This document shows, piece by piece, positions 1 to 6,592 of a stretch of 6,621 nt of DNA. Position 1 is the first letter of the stretch; each line of letters starts with the position of its first letter. Made by a program: the position numbers and the translations under genes. The DNA is taken from positions 1 through 6,621 of the forward strand of contig JACPGA010000014.1 in assembly GCA_016182705.1 (NCBI GenBank). Reading direction: 5' to 3'. The notes below the pieces were generated by a model. That model ran no database searches. It saw nothing but the letters and a program-made list of their open reading frames with translations, and had not been told where the DNA came from. Source of the stretch: Deltaproteobacteria bacterium (GTDB taxonomy: Bacteria; Desulfobacterota; GWC2-55-46).

Positions 1-1
1 T

Positions 2-171
2 CACATAAAGACTATGTAACACGGCTGTCGCCGCTCTTTGTAACAGGGCTCTACTCGCTTACTGCCTCCCCCATCCGCGAAGGGCGCCCCTGAGGTCGCT
101 GCGCTCCCGCAGCCTCGGCGAGATTCGCCCTTCCTCCCTCAGGCTCATTCCACCCTGTTACGGGGTATGTG
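2..171. repeat. Large nested palindrome (REP/MITE-like), non-coding
   Basis: This is a set of roughly concentric inverted repeats. CACATA at 2-7 pairs with TATGTG at 166-171, GTAACAGGG at 40-48 pairs with CCCTGTTAC at 153-161, GAAGGGCG at 79-86 pairs with CGCCCTTC at 126-133, and a core hairpin has GCTGCG at 98-103 and CGCAGC at 108-113 around a CTCC loop. The left arm carries a near-duplicate (TGTAACACGGCT at 15-26, TGTAACAGGGCT at 39-50). No convincing gene is seen here. It lies about 300 bases beyond the coxB stop and could be a dispersed repeat, a transcript-ending structure, or both. Copy number in the genome is unknown. Confidence 0.6.
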
Positions 172-183
172 TTAAGACAATAC

Positions 184-208
184 AAAAACAAATCTCGTCT
201 TTGTTTTT
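184..208. repeat. Short A/T-rich hairpin
   Basis: AAAAACAAA at 184-192 and TTTGTTTTT at 200-208 form a perfect 9-bp stem with a 7-base loop. It sits between the two large GC-rich palindromes. An A/T stem of this kind is weak and has no proper U-tract after it on the minus strand, so a terminator role for the cox operon is possible but unproven. Confidence 0.4.
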
Positions 209-220
209 AAACCAGGCACG

Positions 221-357
221 GTTTACCCGGCGTAGCGAAGCATAAGGTTGGGGGGAGGACGAGCAGGCGGGGCTGTAGGGATGCCCCCGAAGGGGGCGGG
301 GAAGGTAAGCGGGCCTGCTCGGGGGCAGGAGGGGGAAAGCGAGCGAGCCGGGTAAAC
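221..357. repeat. Large GC-rich nested palindrome, possible cruciform or dispersed repeat
   Basis: Three perfect inverted repeats share almost the same centre (about 289-290.5). GTTTACCCGGC at 221-231 pairs with GCCGGGTAAAC at 347-357. CGAGCAGGC at 260-268 pairs with GCCTGCTCG at 313-321. GCCCCC at 283-288 pairs with GGGGGC at 292-297 around a GAA loop. The reading frame crossing it (minus strand 207-419) encodes a proline/leucine-rich product with no family resemblance and is explained by the repeat. I see no clear target-site duplication. It resembles a MITE or REP-type element; in the cox transcript it would fold into a long hairpin. Confidence 0.65.
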
Positions 358-406
358 AGAAAAAGCGCGACAGCGCGCAAAGAGCCTTTTGGCAATGAGC
401 AGAAAC

Positions 407-437
407 GGGATTGCTTCATTTCGCTCGCAATGATCCC
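407..437. repeat. Short dispersed palindrome of the CATTGCGAG...AGCAATC type
   Basis: The segment starts GGGATTGCTTC and ends CTCGCAATGATCCC, giving stems ATTGC/GCAAT and GGGAT/ATCCC. This pattern (ATTGCTTC...CTCGCAATGA) matches, from memory, a short palindrome recurring in many unrelated bacterial genomes, usually between genes. It lies 38 bases past the coxB stop codon. No gene is visible in the remaining bases between 358 and 475. Confidence 0.55.
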
Positions 438-475
438 TTCTCCCTACCCCTCTGAATAATGGGCGCAGCCTGATA

Positions 476-1408
476 TCACTTGAGCGTCTTCATGAACTCA
501 ATAACCGCCTTTATCTCCTCGTCGTTCATGGGAGATGGCGGCATAACTGGCTGGAAGCCCACCACGACATCGGCGTTCGGCTCGTGCTCGGATTTGATTA
601 TGTATGCCTCGTCGACCGTGACCTCGCGCTCCTTCCCATTTTCCTTTTTCCCGAAGAGCCCTTTCCAGGTCGGGCCTATGAGCTGAGAGCCATCTAAAGA
701 ATGGCACGCGCTGCATCCCTTTGACTGGTAGAGCTCTTTACCCTTCGCGGCCCCGGAGACGGCCCCCTTCTCCTTTGCCGCAACTGGCACGGCTCCTATC
801 TCTTTTTTGCCTGCCAGCCACGCGTTAAAATCGCTCTCACCGACGACTATCGCTTTGGTTATCATGGCCGAATGGCCCGTGCCGCAGTACTCGGCGCAAA
901 ACAGGTCGAAGGTCCCTGTCTCATCTGGCGTAAACCAGAGGTCTTTTTCCGACCCTGGCACCGCGTCCTGCTTTACCCTGAAGGCGGGCACATAGAAGCT
1001 GTGTATGACGTCATTGGAAAATATCCGGAGCTTCACCGGTTTTTTGTAGGGCAAAATGAGTGTGTTCGACTGGCGGCCCCCGGCGTACTCGAATGTCCAG
1101 AGCCACATCTGCCCCGTTGCCTTCACCTCGATTGAATCAGCCGGAGCCTGCCCCCTTATTATCCTGTAGCCGTCCCATCCCAAAAGAAACATGGCAAGCA
1201 CGATGGCCACCGATATCCCCAGGAACGACAGCTCAAGCGTGGTGTTGCCCTCGACGTCGCTTGCGACAGGGTTTCTTTTGTGGTGATACCTGTAAACAAA
1301 AAAGAGCATGAAGAAGATGATAACGGCAAAGAGAACAGCTGAGATGCCCGTTATCACCCAGAAGGCGAGATCTACGTCCCTTCCTGTCATCGTAGCCGCT
1401 GAGAACAT
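476..1408 (-). CDS. coxB: Cytochrome c oxidase subunit II with fused cytochrome c domain (caa3 type)
   Basis: This 310-residue subunit accepts electrons and passes them through CuA to subunit I. Two membrane helices (about residues 15-38 and 58-77) anchor a periplasmic cupredoxin domain. The CuA ligands are all visible: His136, then Cys171, Glu173, Cys175, His179 and Met182 in the CAEYCGTGHSAM motif. An Ala/Lys/Gly-rich linker (about 200-222) leads to a C-terminal cytochrome c domain with CSACH at 232-236 and a likely axial Met289 in QPVMPP. The fused haem c domain is what defines caa3 oxidases. I chose the ATG at 1408, preceded by AGAGGG about 7 bases upstream; an internal ATG at 1390 is the alternative. 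The gene is last in the operon, whereas coxB usually comes first, and a 142-bp palindromic element separates it from coxD. It appears intact although its partner coxA is broken. Confidence 0.95.
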   Translation of the reverse strand: MFSAATMTGRDVDLAFWVITGISAVLFAVIIFFMLFFVYRYHHKRNPVASDVEGNTTLELSFLGISVAIVLAMFLLGWDGYRIIRGQAPADSIEVKATGQMWLWTFEYAGGRQSNTLILPYKKPVKLRIFSNDVIHSFYVPAFRVKQDAVPGSEKDLWFTPDETGTFDLFCAEYCGTGHSAMITKAIVVGESDFNAWLAGKKEIGAVPVAAKEKGAVSGAAKGKELYQSKGCSACHSLDGSQLIGPTWKGLFGKKENGKEREVTVDEAYIIKSEHEPNADVVVGFQPVMPPSPMNDEEIKAVIEFMKTLK

Positions 1409-1427
1409 GGTCAGCCCTCTTTATTAT

Positions 1428-1569
1428 GGCTACCTCTAAAAATGGCTCTTTTTCCTGACCTTAAGCCTCAGGGCGTAAATAAAAATGCTCACATATTGTC
1501 ATATATGCTGCGCTTTTTATTTCCACCCTTCCTTGACTTCAGAAAAAATATCTGTTTTTAGAGGCAGCC
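1428..1569. repeat. 142-bp imperfect palindrome with terminal inverted repeats (MITE-like)
   Basis: This element fills most of the 168-base gap between coxD and coxB. Its ends, GGCTACCTCTAAAAA at 1428-1442 and TTTTTAGAGGCAGCC at 1555-1569, are inverted repeats matching at 14 of 15 positions, and a weaker match continues about 18 bases inward. A second inverted pair (1471-1490 with 1509-1528, sharing AAATAAAAA/TTTTTATTT) has nearly the same centre, so the whole segment could fold into one long hairpin. TTAT lies directly outside each end (1424-1427 and 1570-1573), as expected of a short target duplication. There is no reading frame of note inside. It may be a non-autonomous insertion, or a structured spacer in the cox mRNA that attenuates coxB. 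Confidence 0.6.
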
Positions 1570-1576
1570 TTATGTC

Positions 1577-1870
1577 TTAGTACCGATACGCGACATCCTG
1601 ATAAACCAGCCACGCGACAACCACTACCATGCCGAGCACGACCAAAAGTATGTACTTGAAAAAGCCAGACTCGTATTTAAGGTGCATGAAATAATCCACT
1701 ACAAGAAAAGCCTTTACCGATGCTATGAGGAAAGGGGCGACTATGACGAAGCTCCCCAGCCCTGTCCCTGACAGGCCCACCGTGAGCCAGGTAAGCCCTA
1801 AAAGGGCCGCCCAGACCGCGAAAAGCACGGAATAACCTACTATGTGAGGCTTTGTCTCTTCTGCGTCCAT
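1577..1870 (-). CDS. coxD: Cytochrome c oxidase subunit IV, prokaryotic small subunit
   Basis: This 97-residue protein has three predicted membrane helices (about residues 10-32, 38-58 and 70-92). The conserved signature of the bacterial COX4/CyoD-like family, KAFLVVDYFMHLKY, spans residues 53-66. The family supports assembly or stability of haem-copper oxidases and has no redox centre. The ATG at 1870 lies 4 bases after the coxC stop; the Shine-Dalgarno AAGGTGA (1875-1881) overlaps the end of coxC, suggesting translational coupling. Its stop codon is 7 bases from the edge of the palindromic element at 1428-1569. Length and sequence look normal, so it appears intact. Confidence 0.88.
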   Translation of the reverse strand: MDAEETKPHIVGYSVLFAVWAALLGLTWLTVGLSGTGLGSFVIVAPFLIASVKAFLVVDYFMHLKYESGFFKYILLVVLGMVVVVAWLVYQDVAYRY

Positions 1871-1874
1871 CTCA

Positions 1875-2489
1875 TCACCTTATTAGATAGAATATCGGGA
1901 AGAGGTAAATCCAGATGACATCCACAAGATGCCAGTAAAGCCCGGAGTTCTCCAGCTTCACAAAGTCCTTCGAGTTTATCTTTCCCTCATGCACCATGAG
2001 AGCCGCGACTATTATTATGACCATTCCGGCGAGCACATGGATACCGTGAAGCCCTGTCGCGAAGAAATATAGCCCATAAAAAATAGCCCCGCCGTCAGCG
2101 TTCCCCGCAAGGGCTTCGCCGCCCGGGTAGATGCCGTGGGATATCTTGGCCCCCCACTCGAAGTATTTATTCACGAGGAACACGGCCCCGGCCGAAACCG
2201 TCGCGCCCAGAAGTATGAGCGTGAGCCCCTTTTTATTCTTCTGCATCGCGGTAATCGCGAGGGCCATGGTAAGGCTGCTGGTCAAAAGGAGGACCGTATT
2301 AAAAACGCCGACACCGGTATCGAGAGCCCGGCTTGCCTCTATGAAGGCCTGCGGGTACCTGAACCGGAATATGGTGTAAAGGAGTATGGGCCCGAAAAAC
2401 AGGAAGAACTCGGTAAACAGGAAGAGCCACATGCCTATTTTCGAGCCGGTGTAATCCCTGTGAGAATGCGCGCCTGTTGTCCCGTTCAT
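1875..2489 (-). CDS. coxC: Cytochrome c oxidase subunit III
   Basis: This 204-residue integral membrane subunit belongs to the COX3 family, in the short five-helix form usual in caa3 and quinol oxidases. It stabilises subunit I and has no redox cofactor. Recognisable blocks are KIGMWLFLFTEFFLFFGP near residues 17-33, the helix FYGLYFFATGLHGIHVLAGM at 137-156, and the C-terminal GLYWHLVDVIWIYLFP at 183-198, all typical of the family. The ATG at 2489 overlaps the coxA stop by 4 bases (ATGA) and has AGGGAGG a few bases upstream. That overlap matches the third reading frame of the broken coxA, so ancestral coupling is still preserved. Confidence 0.94.
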   Translation of the reverse strand: MNGTTGAHSHRDYTGSKIGMWLFLFTEFFLFFGPILLYTIFRFRYPQAFIEASRALDTGVGVFNTVLLLTSSLTMALAITAMQKNKKGLTLILLGATVSAGAVFLVNKYFEWGAKISHGIYPGGEALAGNADGGAIFYGLYFFATGLHGIHVLAGMVIIIVAALMVHEGKINSKDFVKLENSGLYWHLVDVIWIYLFPIFYLIR

Positions 2490-3978
2490 GCGCCCTCCCT
2501 GAAGTCATAGGGCCCGCGAGTCACCTCTGGTATCTGCTCAAAGTTCTCCCTGGGAGGCGGGGAAGGAATTTGCCATTCGAGGGTCCTTGCGCCCCAGGGG
2601 TTTGCCGGGGCAATCTTTCCCCTGAAGGCGGCCACGACAAGGTTGCCTATCATGGTAAAAAGCGCGGCCACGAGTATCCACGAGCCGACGATGCGCCCAG
2701 TTGGCTACCCTCCTGTTGTACATTCTGCCCGATATCTTCGGGAACCAGTAATGGAGGGCCGCGAAAAAACCGAAGGCCGCCCCCCCGAACTTTATGTAAT
2801 GGAAGTGGGCCACGACAAAGTAGGTGTCGTGCAGGTGGACATTGACCGATAGCGCGCCGAGGATGAGCCCGGACAGGCCGCCTATGGAAAAAAGAAATAT
2901 GAAAGCCAGCGCGTAGTAGAACGGGGTGTCCATAACTATCGAGCCCTTGTACAGTATACAAGCTCCCTACCCAGTTATAGACTTTGATGGCGCTCGGGAT
3001 GGCAACAAAGAAAGTGAAGAGAGAAAAATAGACAGCAGCCGTGTAACTGAAGCCGCTCACGAACATGTGGTGGCCCCATACGAGCGAGCCTACCGCGGCT
3101 ATGCCGATGCTCGAATAGGCTATGGCCTTGTACCCGAAGATGACTCTCCTCGCGAAGACCGGGACTATTTCAGATATCGCCCCCATCGCGGGGAGCACCA
3201 TTATGTAAACAGCAGGGTGCGAGTATATCCAGAACAGGTGTTGATAGAGTATCGGGTCTCCGCCCCTGGCCGGGTCAAAGACGCCTATGCCGAAAAGCCT
3301 CTCGGCGATCACCAGCAGGAGGTTCACCCCGAGTATAGGGGTCGCTATTATAAATATCCAGGCGGTCGCGTATAATGCCCATACAAAAAGCGGAAGCCGA
3401 AACCATGTCATGCCCGGCGCCCTGAGCCTGTGAACGGTAGTCACGAAGTTTATGCCGGTCAAGATGGAAGAGAGGCCGAGAACAAAGACGGCGAATACCG
3501 CAAGCGAGGCGCTGGAGCCTGTCCTCAGGCTGTACGGGGCGTAAAAAGTCCAGCCCGTGTCAGCAGGGCCGATTATCAAAGTGGCCATGGCCAGGGCCGC
3601 CCCTGCCATATAGAAGTACCATGAAAGCAGGTTGATCCTCGGGAAAGCGACGTCGCGCGCGCCTATCATTATGGGAAGAAGGAAGTTGCCGAACACGGCC
3701 GGGACGACCGGGATGAGAAACAGGAAGAGCATTATGACGCCGTGGAGCGTGAAGAACGAGTTGTAAGTGTCGGCCGCCATTATGGTCGGCCCCGTGGATA
3801 TCAGCTCGAGCCTCATGAGAAAGCTGAAGATGACTCCGACCGAAAAGAACAAGAGGATGGAGCAGAGGTATAGAATCCCTATGCGCTTGTGGTCGGTCGT
3901 GAGGAGCCAGGATGAAAGCCACCCTCTTCCAGGCTCGGCGGACAGGTAGCTGCCTTCCCTTATTCCTTCATGGGCCAT
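2486..3978 (-). pseudogene. coxA: Cytochrome c oxidase subunit I, A2-type, broken by two frame disruptions
   Basis: This is the catalytic subunit, which reduces O2 to water at a haem a3-CuB centre while pumping protons. The first frame (3978 to about 2960) holds haem a ligand His79, D-channel Asp109 and Asn116, CuB ligand His254 with Tyr258 in YSHPAVY, CuB His303/His304, and K-channel Lys332. The YSHP motif with Ala256 in place of the usual Glu marks the A2 group. Near 2953-2959, seven extra bases shift the frame. The second frame (to about 2697) carries helix X with [12 protein letters not shown], the haem a3 and haem a ligands. A third frame (about 2695-2486) holds helix XII and the tail with [17 protein letters not shown]. 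About 40 residues expected between MYN and helix XII, covering helix XI, are missing. The ATG overlaps the SCO stop (TAATG). As written no complete enzyme can be made. Assembly error is the main alternative to true decay. Confidence 0.9.
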
Positions 3979-4763
3979 TATCTCGGGTCCTTTTTGCCCG
4001 GCCTGCCTGAAGCCGTAAGATAGATGAAAAGCCCTGCCGCGAATACAAGCGTGCCGACGCCCACTGCCCTGAGCACGGAGATGAAATAAGCCCTTGCCCC
4101 TGGCTCATCGCTGAAGCACAAAAGAATCGCTTTTTTAATGGAAGCCGTTATCCTGCCCTCGGACGCCTCCAGCAGCGCCATCTCGATGTCCGCCGGAAGA
4201 TATGAGTTCCCGTAGATATACCTTATTATCCTGCCGTCGGGGGAGAGCACGGCAAGGGCCGCGGGATGGTCAAATCCTTTTTCTGTCTTCCGGAAGCCAT
4301 ATCCCACAGCCCCTGTGAGCGATTCTATGGAAGCCCTGTCGCCGGTTAAGAACCTCCACGCCTTGTCGGTCATCGGCCTTCGGGCCGCCGGCATGTAATT
4401 CCTTTTCTTGTTCAAGGCATCCACTGGGGAGTCATTTTCGTCGAAGCTGACGGTCAGCACGAGAAAATCCTTGCCCGCAAGCCCATTAGTCCTGCCGAGA
4501 GTATTGGCGAGATTGGAGAGCACCGTATTGCACTGGTCCTTGCAGCCGAAGTAAGCGAAAGAGAGTACCATGGGCCCCTTCAGCAGGTCGCCCAGAGTCA
4601 CGCTATTGCCTGACTCGTCCCTGAACGCGGCGTCAAGGGGGACTGACGCTCCGGTCTTTTCGGTAATGCCCGGGGCTGCTTCAACAGCGTAAACAGACGG
4701 GGTTATGAGAAAGATGAACAAAATGACATTCAGGAGGCTTTGAATACGACGGCGATTGTTCAT
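3978..4763 (-). CDS. sco: SCO1/SenC-type copper chaperone for cytochrome oxidase CuA
   Basis: This 261-residue protein has a thioredoxin-like SCO fold, used to deliver copper to, or reduce the cysteines of, the CuA site in subunit II. The copper-binding CxxxC is CKDQC at residues 74-78, and the conserved distal His is His166 in FDHPAA, ahead of SPDGRIIRYIYG. The N-terminus, MNNRRRIQ followed by a hydrophobic stretch ending near PSVYA, is a signal peptide or anchor. A second hydrophobic helix (about 225-249) ends in a basic tail, so the domain is probably tethered in the periplasm by its C-terminus. I chose ATG 4763 over a TTG at 4850 or ATG at 4838, because those would add residues before a good signal peptide and lie upstream of the promoter at 4796-4823. 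No strong Shine-Dalgarno is visible. It is the first gene of the operon and overlaps coxA by one base. Confidence 0.88.
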   Translation of the reverse strand: MNNRRRIQSLLNVILFIFLITPSVYAVEAAPGITEKTGASVPLDAAFRDESGNSVTLGDLLKGPMVLSFAYFGCKDQCNTVLSNLANTLGRTNGLAGKDFLVLTVSFDENDSPVDALNKKRNYMPAARRPMTDKAWRFLTGDRASIESLTGAVGYGFRKTEKGFDHPAALAVLSPDGRIIRYIYGNSYLPADIEMALLEASEGRITASIKKAILLCFSDEPGARAYFISVLRAVGVGTLVFAAGLFIYLTASGRPGKKDPR

Positions 4764-4795
4764 AGGCACCGCAGGGTTTTGGTAAGCACTTTTTA

Positions 4796-4823
4796 AATAT
4801 AGCAGGGAATCAAATTGCGTCAA
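4796..4823 (-). promoter_or_regulatory. Sigma70-type promoter of the SCO-cox operon
   Basis: On the minus strand, TTGACG (4823-4818) and TATATT (4801-4796) are separated by 16 bases, each matching the consensus at 5 of 6 positions. Transcription would begin near 4789, giving a leader of about 26 bases before the ATG at 4763. The -35 region contains two direct half-sites, TTGAC and TTTGAT, about one helical turn apart, which could bind a regulator; that is inference only. Confidence 0.6.
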
Positions 4824-4941
4824 GAAAGGGGGCGCCATGCAGAAATCCAAACTGTGAGCTATAATATCCAGAGTACTTCCATATTGGGTCCGGTTGTGAC
4901 CTCCACCATATCAATCCCTTACAGTCAGTCTAATGTTATTC

Positions 4942-4950
4942 AGGAAGGAG
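4942..4950 (+). promoter_or_regulatory. Ribosome binding site of nirS
   Basis: AGGAAGGAG ends 7 bases before the ATG at 4958. This is a near-ideal Shine-Dalgarno sequence and fixes the nirS start. It implies efficient translation, in contrast to the weak site ahead of the divergent SCO gene. Confidence 0.85.
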
Positions 4951-4957
4951 AACTGCA

Positions 4958-6568
4958 ATGGCCCGAAAGCTCAGTTTCCTCGTGGCGTTATTCGCGCTGA
5001 TCATCATGGCTGCCCCTGTTCTTGCTGACGAAAACAATGACAATGACGAAGACCGGAAGATGCACGATGAAGACTTCATGAAGGCTAAGCAGATATATTT
5101 TGACCGCTGCGCAGGCTGCCACGGCACTTTGAGAAAGGGAGCGACAGGGCCAAGCCTGGAGCCGTCCAAGACCATCGCCATCCCGGTGGAAGCAATGGCC
5201 ACCATAATAACCGAAGGCACGCCCGGAGGCATGCCGCCCTGGAAGGACATCCTTTCAAAGGAAGAAATCGAACTCATTGCCAGATACATGCACCTGGACC
5301 CGCCCCAGCCGCCCGAGTGGGGCATGGACCAGATAAAAGAGTCATGGAAGCTCGTTGTACCCGTTGACAAGAGGCCGAAAACCCCGCCCAAGCGCAACTG
5401 GCAGAACTACTTCGGCGTCATACAGAGGGACATCGGCAAGGTCAGCATAATCGACGGCGACACCAAGGAGGTCCTCGCTACTCTTACTACCGGCTTCGCC
5501 GTGCACATCCTGAGGCCTTCGGCCTCCGGCAGGTACATGTACTCGATAGGAAGGGACGGCAAGGCCACGATGATAGACCTCTGGGCGACCCCGCCCAACA
5601 TAGTGGCCGAGATAAAGACCGGAATAGACGCCAGGTCGATAGACACGAGCAAATACAAGGGCAAGCTCGGGGACTTCACAGACAAATACGCGGTCGTCGG
5701 GAATTACTGGCCGCCGCATTATGTGATATTGAAGGGTGACACTCTCGAGCCCATGAAAGTCGTCTCAACAAGGGGCTATACCTACGACACTAACGAGTTC
5801 CACCCTGAGCCCAGGGTCGCTTCCATAGTCTCATCCCATACCTCGCCTGAATGGGTCATAAATGTAAAAGAGACCGGTATCGTACTGCTGGTCGATTACA
5901 GCAAGGCCGACCAGGGGACAGTGACCGAGACCAAGATAAACGCCGAAAGGTTCCTGCATGACGGCGGCTGGGACGCCTCAAAGAGGTACTTCATGGTGGC
6001 GGCGAACATGAGGAACAGGGTGGCCGCCATAGACACGACAGAAAGGAAGCTGGCGGCCCTCATAGAGACCGGCAATAAGCCCCACCCCGGCAGAGGAGCC
6101 AACTGGGTCGATACCAAATACGGCCCTGTCTGGGCCACGCCCCACCTTGGCGAGCCGCTGGTGGCAGTCATAGGCACTGACCCTGAAAAGCACAAGGAAC
6201 ACGCCTGGAAAGTCGTCAGAAAGCTCCCGGTGGCCGGAAACGGCCTTTTCATAAAGACCCATCCCGTGAGCAACAATATCTGGGTCGACAATACTCTCAG
6301 CAAAGACCTCGAGGTCGCCCAGACGATAACCGTCTTCAATAAGAAGGACCTTGACGCTAAGCCTGTAAACATGAAGCTCACAGACCACGGGAAGATAGTG
6401 CATATGGAGTACAATAAGGCAGGCGATGAGGTGTGGGTCTCTGTCTGGGACAGGGATGGAGAGATAATCGTACTGGACGACAAGACCAGAAAGGTCAAAA
6501 ACCGTATAAAACTCGCAACGCCAACCGGCAAGTTCAATGTCTACAATACCATGATGGACATATACTGA
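4958..6568 (+). CDS. nirS: Cytochrome cd1 nitrite reductase (NO-forming)
   Basis: This 536-residue periplasmic enzyme reduces nitrite to nitric oxide with electrons from cytochrome c or a cupredoxin. A signal peptide covers about residues 1-23 (cleavage after VLA). The N-terminal cytochrome c domain has CAGCH at 51-55 and the likely axial Met92 in GGMPPW. The remainder is the eight-bladed haem d1 propeller. The proximal d1 ligand is His183 in FAVHILRPSASGRY. The two active-site histidines are His294 (VSSHTSPEW) and His376 (NKPHPGRGAN). The end, TPTGKFNVYNTMMDIY, is typical of NirS and unlike the NirN and NirF paralogues. It is somewhat shorter than the Pseudomonas protein, with shorter loops near 475-505. 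The active-site Tyr of the Pseudomonas N-terminal arm cannot be assigned. It stands alone here, with a strong RBS and its own terminator; the haem d1 synthesis genes needed for activity must lie elsewhere. Confidence 0.94.
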   Translation: MARKLSFLVALFALIIMAAPVLADENNDNDEDRKMHDEDFMKAKQIYFDRCAGCHGTLRKGATGPSLEPSKTIAIPVEAMATIITEGTPGGMPPWKDILSKEEIELIARYMHLDPPQPPEWGMDQIKESWKLVVPVDKRPKTPPKRNWQNYFGVIQRDIGKVSIIDGDTKEVLATLTTGFAVHILRPSASGRYMYSIGRDGKATMIDLWATPPNIVAEIKTGIDARSIDTSKYKGKLGDFTDKYAVVGNYWPPHYVILKGDTLEPMKVVSTRGYTYDTNEFHPEPRVASIVSSHTSPEWVINVKETGIVLLVDYSKADQGTVTETKINAERFLHDGGWDASKRYFMVAANMRNRVAAIDTTERKLAALIETGNKPHPGRGANWVDTKYGPVWATPHLGEPLVAVIGTDPEKHKEHAWKVVRKLPVAGNGLFIKTHPVSNNIWVDNTLSKDLEVAQTITVFNKKDLDAKPVNMKLTDHGKIVHMEYNKAGDEVWVSVWDRDGEIIVLDDKTRKVKNRIKLATPTGKFNVYNTMMDIY

Positions 6569-6592
6569 CGCCTGATTTTCCGGACACGAAAT

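Noticed and set aside
207..419. Minus-strand 70-codon reading frame in the first non-coding region
   Set aside because: It runs straight through the palindrome at 221-357, has low-complexity Pro/Leu/Arg composition, no ribosome binding site that I can see, and no family resemblance.
2940..2965. Programmed ribosomal frameshift as an explanation for the first coxA break
   Set aside because: There is no slippery heptamer or obvious stimulatory hairpin. The discrepancy is seven bases and would insert non-family residues, and a second break with missing sequence follows downstream.
2926..3375. Plus-strand 149-codon reading frame opposite coxA
   Set aside because: It is antisense to conserved oxidase helices, rich in Arg/Tyr/Glu as expected for the reverse complement of membrane-protein codons, and matches nothing known.
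4764..4850. N-terminal extension of the SCO protein to a TTG at 4850
   Set aside because: The extra residues precede a complete signal peptide, no ribosome binding site supports the TTG or the ATG at 4838, and the best promoter lies downstream of both.
4860..4865. TATAAT as a -10 box for nirS
   Set aside because: The hexamer is perfect, but there is no acceptable -35 element 16-18 bases upstream and it would leave a leader of almost 90 bases. It could still serve an activator-dependent promoter; not strong enough to list.
4764..4957. FNR/DNR box (TTGAT-N4-ATCAA) for nirS
   Set aside because: Only half-site-like fragments were found (for example TTGTG and ATCAA near 4893-4915), with spacing that does not fit the consensus.
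5896..6537. Minus-strand 213-codon reading frame opposite nirS
   Set aside because: The opposite strand encodes the conserved d1 propeller of NirS. This frame is a shadow of it without its own start signals.
4958..6568. Possibility that the cd1 gene is NirN or NirF instead of NirS
   Set aside because: NirF lacks the haem c domain seen here. Both active-site histidines and the NirS-type C-terminus TPTGKFNVYNT are present, whereas NirN ends differently.
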